A stretch of DNA of 64,000 nt from Caccoplasma sp905210875 (lineage in GTDB: Bacteria; Bacteroidota; Bacteroidia; Bacteroidales; UBA11471), in assembly GCA_963931635.1 (NCBI GenBank), contig OZ007034.1, positions 372,001 through 436,000 on the forward strand. Direction: 5' to 3'. The notes beneath the pieces were generated by a model. The model did no database searches and was not told the DNA's origin. It saw only the letters and a program-made list of their open reading frames with translations. A program made the position numbers and the translations under genes. The stretch's first letter is position 1, and every line of letters begins with the position of its first letter. This document shows, one piece after another, positions 40,490-49,263 of the stretch.

Positions 40490-40526
40490 CAATCGCCTCC
40501 CACAAGGATATTGTAGGAGGCGATTG
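40490..40526 (-). terminator. Hairpin terminator after the M24 peptidase gene
   Basis: An 11-bp perfect stem (40490-40500 and 40516-40526, CAATCGCCTCC and complement) extended by an inner ACAA/TTGT pair, 28 bases past the stop. No T run follows, so it may be a weak or factor-aided terminator or a 3'-end stabiliser. Confidence 0.55.
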
Positions 40527-40553
40527 CAGACTTTGTCGAACAAGAAGTCGCAC

Positions 40554-41741
40554 TCAATCGAGCGGACGTATCTCCTCTTCACAACAGGTGAGTTTCTCAA
40601 CTCCCTCTTCGGTAACCAAATAGGTGTTTTCGATGCCCACCGGCCCGACACCGGGAATTACAAACTTGGGTTCGAGGGCGAAGACCATACCGGCTTCCAA
40701 CACATCACGCGAACGAGGTGCAATGACCGGTAACTCATTGATTTCAATGCCTACACCATGACCCACAAAACCGGCTTTCTGACGGTGTCCCATGAAATAG
40801 GCCTCAACATCGCGAGCACGGGCTATTTCCAGAGATTTGTTGTAAAGGTCGGCAACTGCTACTCCAGGACGTGCCGCCGATGCAACAGCTTGATGTATCT
40901 CTATAGATACCTGATGGGCATGGAGGGCTATTTCGGGGATTTCTCCCAGGGAATAAACCCGGGAAAGGTCGGTCATATAACCGGTAAAGTTTCCGTTGAT
41001 ATCGACCATTACCGTCTGCCCCGGATGTATCGTCGTTCCGTTGCAACCAATTGGGAGCGAATCGTCGAGACCGGCACCTCCCATGGCAAAATCATAAGGG
41101 GTGGGTGTATCGGCATTTTCGCCCGAGAGCACATTGCCCATGAATATTTCCATGCTATGTCCAAAAATACGGAAAATTCCCAACGAACCGTGCTGTCGGG
41201 CACACCGCTCAATTTCAATGGAAAACTCCAAATCGGTCATTCCCTCGGTATAGAGTTTGGGTATATGGCGATACAACAAATCATGCGAAGCGGCCGACTG
41301 ACGGAGAAGCGCTATCTCGAAGGGGGTCTTCACCGCCCTGACATTCCTGATGAGCATATTTCCTCCATTGAGAATCTGCGCCGAAGAGAAAACGGCCGCC
41401 AAGCGATTATACTCGTTGAACGAAAGAGTATCGCCTTCAAGGAGCAACGTTCCGGGCATTGCAAGGCCGCGGTTTTTCAGTTCGTCGGGTATCTGTTCGG
41501 GCTTACGTATGTATATAACATTATCCCCCGACAAATCGACCGGTCGACGAACGAAATAGAGCATGTCGCCCTCGACAGGGATATAGGTATAGCCACAAAA
41601 AACTCGGCTCGACGTATAATAAAGATTGGCATTATCGGTCAGCAACAAGGCATCGGCCGACATACAACGCATGGCGGCTTGAATTTTTTCCTTCCGAGCG
41701 AGAGCTTCGGGAGCAAAGACGGGATTGTACATCATAGTCAT
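40554..41741 (-). CDS. M24-family metallopeptidase (Xaa-Pro aminopeptidase-like)
   Basis: 395 residues: an N-terminal creatinase-like domain (about 1-150) and a pita-bread catalytic domain. Dinuclear metal ligands are seen in VMVDINGN (Asp), MTDLSR (Asp), GHGVGIEINE (His), FALEPKF (Glu) and GIENTY (Glu). Likely removes N-terminal residues preceding proline in the cytoplasm. The start could be any of three close Met codons (MTMM). It lies 22 bp after murF. Confidence 0.9.
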   Translation of the reverse strand: MTMMYNPVFAPEALARKEKIQAAMRCMSADALLLTDNANLYYTSSRVFCGYTYIPVEGDMLYFVRRPVDLSGDNVIYIRKPEQIPDELKNRGLAMPGTLLLEGDTLSFNEYNRLAAVFSSAQILNGGNMLIRNVRAVKTPFEIALLRQSAASHDLLYRHIPKLYTEGMTDLEFSIEIERCARQHGSLGIFRIFGHSMEIFMGNVLSGENADTPTPYDFAMGGAGLDDSLPIGCNGTTIHPGQTVMVDINGNFTGYMTDLSRVYSLGEIPEIALHAHQVSIEIHQAVASAARPGVAVADLYNKSLEIARARDVEAYFMGHRQKAGFVGHGVGIEINELPVIAPRSRDVLEAGMVFALEPKFVIPGVGPVGIENTYLVTEEGVEKLTCCEEEIRPLD

Positions 41742-41763
41742 ACGATTTTTTGGTGTTCACTCT

Positions 41764-43047
41764 TTATAGATAATCAATACATCTTTCCAATTTCATAAAT
41801 CGAGACCCTTTTATTAGAATTGTGCGTCCCGACAAGGGGTTCTTCTGCAAATCACTGATCAGTGCATCGGTATCGGCAAAAGCAGGCAGTCCGGCAGCAA
41901 CCTGTCCGAACTCTTTTCCTACCAACATCACATCAACGTCGGGGTATCCCTTCAAACGCTCAACAATGTGTCGATGCTCCGCTTCGCTGTCGGCGCCCAA
42001 CTCTCCCATATCGCCCAATATGAGCGTCTTATGTAAGAAGTCGGCCGAAAAGAAATTGTCAAGGGCCACCGCCATGCTCGACGGATTGGCATTGTAGGCA
42101 TCGACAATGAGTGTGTTATGAGGGGTCTTTATCATTTGCGAACGCCGATTTTGCGGTTCGTAAGCGGCAAGCGCCGCCGCTATCTCGGGCGGCTCGACGC
42201 CAAAGTAGGCCGCTACGGCTGCCGCAGCCAAGGCATTGGGCAGGTTGTAACTGCCGATGAGATGAGTATCGACCTCGCATGTCGTATCTTTACAGGTAAA
42301 AGAGAACGATAGAAACGGCGAGCAACTCAGAAGACGACCCGACACCCAAAGGCCGGATGTGGTACCATATTCGGCAGCCACGGCACCCTCGGCACGGGGG
42401 GCAAGCACCGCATCTTCGTGATGGAGAAAGATTTTCCCGCCATGAGCCTTCACAAAATCGTAAAGTTCACATTTGGTGGCAACGACTCCCTCAAACGAAC
42501 CGAATCCCTGCAAATGGGCCTTGCCCACGTTGGTAATCAAGGCGTAATCGGGCTCGGCAATCGTCACCAGTTCGGTGATATCGCCGGGGTGACTGGCTCC
42601 CATCTCCACCACGGCTATCTCATGGGAATCGTCAAGTTTCAAAAGGGTGAGCGGCACGCCTATGGAATTGTTGAGATTTCCTTCGGTAGCAAGTACCTTA
42701 AAACGTCTCGACAGGCAGGCGGCCGTCAATTCTTTTGTAGTGGTTTTCCCGTTGGTTCCGGTAATGCCTATCACCGTACGTCCCCACTCCCGACGATGAC
42801 GACGGGCCAAAGCCTGCAACGCCTGCAAGACATCATCGACCAGCACATAGCGCTCGTCGACAGCCACCGTCGAATCGTCGACAACGGCATAGGCACAGCC
42901 GTCATGTAAAGCCTGGGCAGCAAAGCGGTTGCCGTCGAACGTTGTTCCGCGCAAAGCAAAAAATATGGACCCGTGAGGACAATGACGACTATCGGTCGTT
43001 ATCACTTTTTGCGCACGAAACAGGGTATATAAAGATTCTATATCCAT
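41764..43047 (-). CDS. murF: UDP-N-acetylmuramoyl-tripeptide--D-alanyl-D-alanine ligase
   Basis: Cytoplasmic ligase adding D-Ala-D-Ala to the peptidoglycan precursor. 427 residues from MDIESLYTLFRA; a longer frame to 43086 is less likely. The ATP loop GITGTNGKTTTKE is at about 93-105, the Mur-ligase words EMGASHPGDI and TNVGKAHLQGFGS follow, and the C-terminal domain begins near NRRSQMI with DAYNANPSSM. It is separated by 134 bp from the sigma factor gene upstream. Confidence 0.96.
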   Translation of the reverse strand: MDIESLYTLFRAQKVITTDSRHCPHGSIFFALRGTTFDGNRFAAQALHDGCAYAVVDDSTVAVDERYVLVDDVLQALQALARRHRREWGRTVIGITGTNGKTTTKELTAACLSRRFKVLATEGNLNNSIGVPLTLLKLDDSHEIAVVEMGASHPGDITELVTIAEPDYALITNVGKAHLQGFGSFEGVVATKCELYDFVKAHGGKIFLHHEDAVLAPRAEGAVAAEYGTTSGLWVSGRLLSCSPFLSFSFTCKDTTCEVDTHLIGSYNLPNALAAAAVAAYFGVEPPEIAAALAAYEPQNRRSQMIKTPHNTLIVDAYNANPSSMAVALDNFFSADFLHKTLILGDMGELGADSEAEHRHIVERLKGYPDVDVMLVGKEFGQVAAGLPAFADTDALISDLQKNPLSGRTILIKGSRFMKLERCIDYL

Positions 43048-43181
43048 CGCTCTCCGTAAATTTTTTACGACGGCGAAAATAATCATTATTTACCGGATTG
43101 TCTGTCGGGAAAAGTGATTTTTCTATAAAAAAATATTCAGGCACAAAAGATTTCTCTCTTTTCCCGTCATAATGTATCATT

Positions 43182-43685
43182 TCATTTTCTGAAATCTTTC
43201 AATTCTTTCTGCAATTGTACCCGACTTGCATGAATACGACTTTTAACCGTACCCAGAGGTATTCCCATCTTTTCGGCAATTTCCTGATATTTATAACCCG
43301 ACAGGTACAACGACATGGGAATCTTATACGTCTTGTCAAGCATGTCGACGGCTCGCTGTATGTCTCCGACGGCAAATACCGTATCACCGGAACATTCCAT
43401 CGACACCTCATCGCACGGCATCACATGCTCTATTTCGTCCTTGGTCATGCAGCAACATCGTGTCGAATGACGGGTATTATTAAAAAACACATTCCGCATA
43501 ATGGTATAGAGCCACCCCGATATATTGTTCTCTTCGGTATACATCCCGACCGATTTCAAGGCGCACAGCAATGTCGATTGTAACAAATCCTGTGCGTCGT
43601 CATAATTCCGAGTCAACCGGTAAGCCCACCGATACATTTCGGTCCGGTTGCTTACCAGGTAATCGGATATTTCATCTTTTTCCAT
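43182..43685 (-). CDS. ECF-type RNA polymerase sigma factor
   Basis: 167 residues. Region 2 is YRLTRNYDDAQDLLQSTLL with WLYTIMRNVFFN, and region 4 is YKYQEIAEKMGIPLGTVKSRIHASR. The linker is unusual in holding three adjacent cysteines (STRCCCMTKDEIEHVMPCDE). No anti-sigma factor or receptor lies beside it, which separates it from the regulators of SusCD loci. Its targets cannot be told from the sequence. Confidence 0.92.
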   Translation of the reverse strand: MEKDEISDYLVSNRTEMYRWAYRLTRNYDDAQDLLQSTLLCALKSVGMYTEENNISGWLYTIMRNVFFNNTRHSTRCCCMTKDEIEHVMPCDEVSMECSGDTVFAVGDIQRAVDMLDKTYKIPMSLYLSGYKYQEIAEKMGIPLGTVKSRIHASRVQLQKELKDFRK

Positions 43686-43793
43686 GAATATTAGTTCCGC
43701 ATTATATCAATTTTTCTTTCGTTTCATATAAACAAATCACACAAAAGAACAAAATTGTTCGATTTTTTAAAAATTTATTTTCTTATTTTCAAA

Positions 43794-45089
43794 TCAATCA
43801 GCCTGAGAAGTTGTCCTCTTTAAACCGAAATCAGATGGAATTTTCAGAAAAGGCAGCAACACAAAAACCGGCAACGTACACACCATCACCCACACGAAAA
43901 AGAGAGTATAGCCTATGCGGTCGGCTATCCAGCCGGCGCCCATGCCGGGCAACATCATGCCCAACGCCATAAATGCCGTACACAGGGCATAGTGAGCCGT
44001 GGCGTGCCGCCCTTCGGAGAAGATAATCATGTAGAGCATATAGGCGGTGAATCCGAATCCGTAGCCCAACTGCTCGACGGCCACGCAGACATTGACAATC
44101 GCCAGCGAAGAGGGCTGTACCCACGAGAAATAGACATAAACCAGATTGGGCAGTGTGAGCAGCAGCGCCATGGGCCACAGGCAGCGACGCAGGCCGTAAC
44201 GGGCGACAGCCCACCCCCCGACAAGCCCGCCAAGGGTGAGCGCCACCACTCCCACCGTGCCGTAGACAAAGCCCACCTGCCCGGTCGTCAGCGCCAAACC
44301 GCCATCGGCCCGCTCATCGAGAAGGAAGAGCGACGACATCTTCACCAACTGAGCTTCGGCCAAACGGTAGGTGAGCAGAAAGAGCAAGGCTACGCCGATG
44401 CCCGGCTTGGCAAAGAAGGAGCGGAACGTCTCGCACAACTCCCGCCCGATGTCGGCAGCCCGACCCACCGAAGCTCTGTCACCCGACGGACGGGGCAGCA
44501 AAACGAGATGGTACAGGGCAAAGACAAAGAAAAGCAGGGCCATGATGCCGAAGGTAAGCGACCAGGCCACCTCGACACGGCTAAGGAGTTCGAGCCGCCC
44601 GGCCAACATCACCAGCAATCCCTGTCCGGCTATCATGGCTATGCGGTAGAAGGTACTACGTATACCTACAAAAAACGACTGCCGATGGGTGTCAAGCGCC
44701 AGCATATAGAAACCGTCGGCGGCAATATCATGTGTCGACGAACTGAACGCCATCAGCCAGAAAAAGGCCAGCGTGGCACGGAAGAAAAAGGGGGCCGGCA
44801 GCGTGAGTGCCACACCCGCCATGGCCGCACCTACCAGAAACTGCATGGCGACTATCCACCAGCGGCGTGTACGCAAGATGTCGACAAACGGGCTCCACAA
44901 GGGCTTGATGACCCACGGCAGGTAGAGCCACGCCGTGTAGAAGGCTATATCGGTGTGCGAGATGGAGAGACGGTCGTACATAATCACGGCTATCGACATG
45001 ACGGCCACATAGGGAATACCTTCGGCAAAATAGAGCGTGGGCACCCAGGTCCATGGCGAACGAGAGAACGGAGCAGTTTTCATCGGCAT
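43794..45089 (-). CDS. AmpG-like MFS permease
   Basis: 431 residues with 12 predicted helices. The N-terminal WVPTLYFAEGIPYVAV and SSTHDIAADGFYMLAL resemble AmpG anhydromuropeptide permeases. It overlaps the upstream DUF4922 gene by 10 bp and ends the cell-wall salvage cluster. Likely substrate: peptidoglycan fragments entering the cytoplasm. This rests on family likeness and context. Confidence 0.85.
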   Translation of the reverse strand: MPMKTAPFSRSPWTWVPTLYFAEGIPYVAVMSIAVIMYDRLSISHTDIAFYTAWLYLPWVIKPLWSPFVDILRTRRWWIVAMQFLVGAAMAGVALTLPAPFFFRATLAFFWLMAFSSSTHDIAADGFYMLALDTHRQSFFVGIRSTFYRIAMIAGQGLLVMLAGRLELLSRVEVAWSLTFGIMALLFFVFALYHLVLLPRPSGDRASVGRAADIGRELCETFRSFFAKPGIGVALLFLLTYRLAEAQLVKMSSLFLLDERADGGLALTTGQVGFVYGTVGVVALTLGGLVGGWAVARYGLRRCLWPMALLLTLPNLVYVYFSWVQPSSLAIVNVCVAVEQLGYGFGFTAYMLYMIIFSEGRHATAHYALCTAFMALGMMLPGMGAGWIADRIGYTLFFVWVMVCTLPVFVLLPFLKIPSDFGLKRTTSQAD

Positions 45090-46045
45090 CGGGTTTTAAG
45101 TTGTTGCAGGCAAACATCGAGAAGCGAGGGTTCGGCCACCTGACGGTAAATATCGGCCAACTCCGCAGCCGAAAGGGAGAGGAAATCTGTCTCCCGCGGT
45201 GTAATGACGACCCCGGCCATATCGACAGCCCCGGGGCTGACCAGGCGCTGTGCCTCTCCCCCGGCATCGTACTGCCACGGGCGGTGGCGGGTGCGCAACA
45301 CCGCCCAACACCGCCAGCTCGTCCCGGTAAAGGAACAGAGCATGTTCACCGGTGGCTCGACATCGCCTGACGGCACGGGCAAGAGAGCCTCTACCCGCTC
45401 CCAGAAAGCACACAGGGCTTCGACATCGTCGCCTTCGAAAGCCAGCATCGCCACCGGCCAACGGGTAAGCCATGAATAGACGACGCCCCCCACCCAACGA
45501 CAACTCTCGCCCTGCGCCGCAAGCAGGGCGTCCCACTGCGACTCAATGGGTACAAAGCCTTTGTTACCGGCCTGGAAATGCATGTGGTCGGGAGCCGAGG
45601 CTCCGCAGCGGGCTCCGTTATAAAACACAATACAGGCAGGCAACGCAGCGGCCAGCTGCAACATATCGCCGAAACGTCCCCGCAGGAGTTGCGGCACATG
45701 TTCTACCGCCGGCAACGTAAAATGGCGGGGAAATATCGGATAGGGGTTGACCAGCAACTGGTAGCGGTCTGCCACCGGTACGGAAAGCTGCTCGACGGGA
45801 CGATTGGCATCGCACAGAAAGCAGGGGCGCTGCGCCACCGAACGGCGGTCGACCTTCGAGGCCGTGGAACGGATACGCTCGGGGTTGCACTGCAACCGCA
45901 CGGGCACTCCACCCACCTCGACGGTGCGCTCGCGGCATTGCGACAAGGCCGCATAGTGGCCGGCAGCCCCGGGCCACTGCTGCCACTGCATGCGCAGCAG
46001 GGCATCGGCCTCATCAGCCAGATTTTTCAGACTATCGGGTTTCAT
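45080..46045 (-). CDS. DUF4922-type protein with HIT/GalT-like motif
   Basis: 321 residues, no signal peptide. The stretch CFLCDANRP (about 75-83) has a CxxC pair and the later SAPDHMHFQAGN contains H-x-H-x-Q, the motif of HIT/GalT-type nucleotidyl transferases and hydrolases. This makes a nucleotide-sugar or nucleotide-phosphate reaction plausible. It overlaps the glycosyltransferase gene by 14 bp and the permease gene by 10 bp. The family has no assigned role known to me. Confidence 0.8.
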   Translation of the reverse strand: MKPDSLKNLADEADALLRMQWQQWPGAAGHYAALSQCRERTVEVGGVPVRLQCNPERIRSTASKVDRRSVAQRPCFLCDANRPVEQLSVPVADRYQLLVNPYPIFPRHFTLPAVEHVPQLLRGRFGDMLQLAAALPACIVFYNGARCGASAPDHMHFQAGNKGFVPIESQWDALLAAQGESCRWVGGVVYSWLTRWPVAMLAFEGDDVEALCAFWERVEALLPVPSGDVEPPVNMLCSFTGTSWRCWAVLRTRHRPWQYDAGGEAQRLVSPGAVDMAGVVITPRETDFLSLSAAELADIYRQVAEPSLLDVCLQQLKTRCR

Positions 46046-47495
46046 GGTTCATCTGCCTGCGGGCGGCCAGTTCCATGGCCCGCAGACTGTCTTTATATGC
46101 ATTGTTGCGGTTGATGCGTCCGGTATCGAGAGCCGCATCGGAATTTCCCTCCCAACGACGACACAGGTAGAGCGACTCGTAGATGCGCCCTATGGGGTAG
46201 GTGCGCGAGAGGCGCAGCGCCACGGCATAATCTTCGCCGTAGCTTACATCGGGAAACGGACAGGCTCTCAGCAGCGGGGTATAAAAAGCACGGGGAGCTC
46301 CCAGTCCGTTGATGCGCAGGGCGTTGTTGTGCCCGTTCTCGGGGGTCCATTCGCGGTGGTCGATAAGTCCCGGAGGGAGGAGATGCAGATTCCAGTCGGT
46401 GAGTTCGTAACTGCCCACCACCATGGCACACCGCTCCCGACGGAACGTCTCGACGATACGACTCAGCACATGAGCATCCTTGTAGAGGTCGTCGCTGTCG
46501 AGTTGCACGGCAAAGCGTCCGCAGGCCGGGTGGTTCACGGCATAATTCCAGCAGCCGCCGATGCCAAGGCCCACGGCCTCGGGTATCAGGTGCAGCAACT
46601 GCGGAATCTCTCCGGCCAACGCTTGCAGAGCCGAAGTGGTACCGTCGGTCGAATGGTTGTCGACCACGATGATGTTATAGGAAAAATCGCCCTGCTGAGC
46701 CGCTGCCGAACGCACGGCATCGGCTATCGACCGCACCCGGTTGTAGACCGGTATCACCACCGATACATCGACGGGGAAGTCGCCCTTCTCATACTCCACG
46801 ACACGCTGCACGGGTGGCAACCACGCCCCGACAGCCTGCAAATGGCGGGTACAGGCACGCTCCATCTCTATCTGCACAGCCCGGTTCCGGGGGTCGACAT
46901 AGTCAAACTGCCGCTCGCCGGCCTGTCGGAGAAGCGGTCGCTCGCCGTAGAGCATCTCGCGCAAATGGAACAGGGCACCCCGACGGGAGAGTCGCAAGCG
47001 AAGGTCGTAGAGAGCGGCATAGCGGTAGGAGATATCCATCTCCGAAACAGCGGAGAGAAAGGTATCGGCCCGAAGAAAAAGCAACGTCCCCAGGTCGAAA
47101 TCGTCTCGCAACGACCCTTCGTGATAATCGATACGGGGGTGAGGCGTGCGCGTTCCCTCCTCGTCGCGCCACGAATCGGCGTAAACCAGCGGCGCACCCG
47201 TGTCGCCGGCAACCGCCAGCAAGCGGGAACAGAGATTACCCGACGGGAGAAATTCCATTCCGGGCAGGGCAATCAACAGAAAACCCTCCTGCACCTCACG
47301 CGACATGCGGCGCAACGTGTCGGTCTCGTACAAGGAGGCGTGCCAAAGAGTGCAGCCGGGTATGTCGGCCGCATCGCCGGTCGCACAGAGATAAACTGCC
47401 TTCACTTCCCGACACGAACGAAGCGCGTCGACCGAACGGCGAAACGCCGGCGTATCGGAGTAAGCGAGGAAACAGCAGATGTCGGTATTATTCAT
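46032..47495 (-). CDS. Glycosyltransferase family 2 protein with N-terminal extra domain
   Basis: 487 residues from MNNTDICCFLAYSDT. The first 215 residues look like a second, degenerate GT-A-like domain (LVYADSWRDEEG). The GT2 core starts at about 220 with DVSVVIPVYNRVRSI and VVDNHSTDGT, with the D-x-D-like motif VQLDSDDLY near 330 and the later GYEDYAVALRLS-like region (SYGEDYAVALRLSRTY). No membrane helix is seen. It overlaps murQ by 8 bp (ATGAATAA). A soluble transferase inside a sugar-breakdown operon is unexpected. Confidence 0.85.
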   Translation of the reverse strand: MNNTDICCFLAYSDTPAFRRSVDALRSCREVKAVYLCATGDAADIPGCTLWHASLYETDTLRRMSREVQEGFLLIALPGMEFLPSGNLCSRLLAVAGDTGAPLVYADSWRDEEGTRTPHPRIDYHEGSLRDDFDLGTLLFLRADTFLSAVSEMDISYRYAALYDLRLRLSRRGALFHLREMLYGERPLLRQAGERQFDYVDPRNRAVQIEMERACTRHLQAVGAWLPPVQRVVEYEKGDFPVDVSVVIPVYNRVRSIADAVRSAAAQQGDFSYNIIVVDNHSTDGTTSALQALAGEIPQLLHLIPEAVGLGIGGCWNYAVNHPACGRFAVQLDSDDLYKDAHVLSRIVETFRRERCAMVVGSYELTDWNLHLLPPGLIDHREWTPENGHNNALRINGLGAPRAFYTPLLRACPFPDVSYGEDYAVALRLSRTYPIGRIYESLYLCRRWEGNSDAALDTGRINRNNAYKDSLRAMELAARRQMNHETR

Positions 47496-48342
47496 GAGAA
47501 GAGGGTTTATGTACACCCGAGGCCACTCCGCTGCGGAATGCCTCCACGGCACGGCTCACCGAGCCGTGCTGCAACAGCAGCCCGCGGGCCTCGTCATACG
47601 GAAGCCCCGTCGACTCTACAATCATGCGGCTACCCCGGTCTATCAGTTTCTTATTGGTGAGTTGCATATGTACCATGCGGTTGTCTTCGACACGGCCCAA
47701 TTCTATCATGGTCGACGTCGATATCATGTTGAGTACCAGTTTCTGTGCCGTACCGGCCTTCATGCGGGTGCTTCCGGTAACATATTCGGGGCCGGTAACG
47801 ACCTCGATGGGTATATCGGCCACTTGCGATACCGGTGCACCTGGATTGCAGGCAATCGATGCCGTGAGAATACCGGCCTCCCGACAACGGCGCAGGGCCC
47901 CTATCACATAGGGGGTCGTTCCCGAGGCTGCTATGCCCACCACCGTATCGAGCGAGGTAATGTCATGAGCCTGCAACTCTTCCCACCCTCTGATTTCTCC
48001 GTCTTCGGCCGACTCGACCGAGCGACGCAGTGCGGCGTCGCCTCCGGCAATCAGACCGATGACCCGGCCGGGCGGCATGCCATACGTCGGGGGTATCTCC
48101 GACGCATCAAGCACCCCGAGACGACCACTCGTCCCGGCCCCCATATAGAAAAGCCGCCCGCCACGGCGCATCCGCGGCACAAGCTGCTCGACCAGACGGG
48201 TAATCTGCGGAATGGCCTTTTCCACCGCATCGGCTACTTTATGGTCTTCGGCATTGATTTCGGAGAGAATCTCACCCACCGGCTTCGTTTCGAGATGACG
48301 GTAGGGCGAGGGGTATTCGGTTATTTTCTGAAAGTCTTCCAT
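47488..48342 (-). CDS. murQ: N-acetylmuramic acid 6-phosphate etherase
   Basis: Cytoplasmic lyase that removes D-lactate from MurNAc-6-phosphate to give GlcNAc-6-phosphate. 284 residues of the SIS-domain family: MGAGTSGRLGVLDASEIPPTYG (in two short pieces, about 68-90), SAEDGE, GIAASGTTPYV and TGSTRMKAGTAQK. It lies 4 bp after the sugar kinase that would make its substrate. Confidence 0.97.
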   Translation of the reverse strand: MEDFQKITEYPSPYRHLETKPVGEILSEINAEDHKVADAVEKAIPQITRLVEQLVPRMRRGGRLFYMGAGTSGRLGVLDASEIPPTYGMPPGRVIGLIAGGDAALRRSVESAEDGEIRGWEELQAHDITSLDTVVGIAASGTTPYVIGALRRCREAGILTASIACNPGAPVSQVADIPIEVVTGPEYVTGSTRMKAGTAQKLVLNMISTSTMIELGRVEDNRMVHMQLTNKKLIDRGSRMIVESTGLPYDEARGLLLQHGSVSRAVEAFRSGVASGVHKPSSHE

Positions 48343-48346
48343 ACGG

Positions 48347-49192
48347 CTATTCGGTCGTTCGTTGAGCGTGATACCGGGCCAGGGCCTCTCCGGGCGAGGG
48401 AAGGACAGTCGCCACCTCTACCGACAGCGAGCGGGCAACCTCACGCAGCACCCCGGCAAAATAATAGGCCACAGACCCGACAAAGTGTACCGGGAATTGG
48501 GTATAAGGATAGGTCAGTATGTTCCGCCGGAAGAAGGCTTCGAAACGACCGGCTACCAGTTGGCACACATAATCGTCGTCGAGATGCTCGTGCAGGAACG
48601 GAGCGAAACGGGCCATAAAACGGTTGGGAAACGGACGCCGGTAGACGCTCTCCAAAAGTTCACCCTGAGACAGGGGATAGCGGTCGAAGAAGGGCTTGGC
48701 CACCGATTCGGGCAGGAGGCCCTTCATGGCATCGGACAAGAAATGCTTGCCCAGGTCGCTGCCGCTCCCCTCATCGCCGAGCAAATATCCCAGCGAGAGG
48801 ACGCTGCGCGTGAGTGTCCGTCCGTCGTAAAGGCCCGAGTTGGAACCTGTACCGAGAATCGCCACGATACCGGGAGCGTCGCCACACAAGGCGCGGGCAG
48901 CCCCCAACAGGTCGCTGTGTACCTCGACCGTGTCGGCACCTATCACCCGGCGCAACTGGGCACAAAGCATCTCGGCCGGACGGCCCACACAACCGGCCCC
49001 GTAGAAAAAGATTTCGGTCATGCTTTCGACAGGCAACTCTTCCAGCACCTCACGGGTGAGAAGACGTCGTATCTCATCTTCGCTCAGAAGGTAAGGATTG
49101 AGACCTGCGGTGCGGAACGAGCGTTCGACACCCTCTTTGCCAACCAGCAACCACTCGGTTTTGGTCGACCCGCTATCGGCAATCAATATCAT
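48347..49192 (-). CDS. BadF/BadG-family amino-sugar kinase, MurK-like
   Basis: 281 residues from MILIADSGSTKTEWLL; an upstream in-frame extension to 49507 would run into the SpoIID gene. Phosphate motifs DSGSTKTEW (6-14) and ILGTGSNSG with GYLLGDEGSGSDLGK are typical. Paired with murQ it most likely phosphorylates MurNAc and/or GlcNAc, as described for Tannerella forsythia MurK. It lies 71 bp after the SpoIID gene, so an internal promoter is possible. Confidence 0.88.
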   Translation of the reverse strand: MILIADSGSTKTEWLLVGKEGVERSFRTAGLNPYLLSEDEIRRLLTREVLEELPVESMTEIFFYGAGCVGRPAEMLCAQLRRVIGADTVEVHSDLLGAARALCGDAPGIVAILGTGSNSGLYDGRTLTRSVLSLGYLLGDEGSGSDLGKHFLSDAMKGLLPESVAKPFFDRYPLSQGELLESVYRRPFPNRFMARFAPFLHEHLDDDYVCQLVAGRFEAFFRRNILTYPYTQFPVHFVGSVAYYFAGVLREVARSLSVEVATVLPSPGEALARYHAQRTTE

Positions 49193-49263
49193 AAATCCGG
49201 TATTTGTAATCCGCCGCAAGTTAATGATTTTTTCAGGAACATCGGGATCTGCCGGCGCAGAAA

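Noticed and set aside
40148..40651. 167-codon minus-strand frame
   Set aside because: It reads straight through tRNA-Asp and its terminator. Only the last 35 codons after the tRNA were kept as a doubtful relic.
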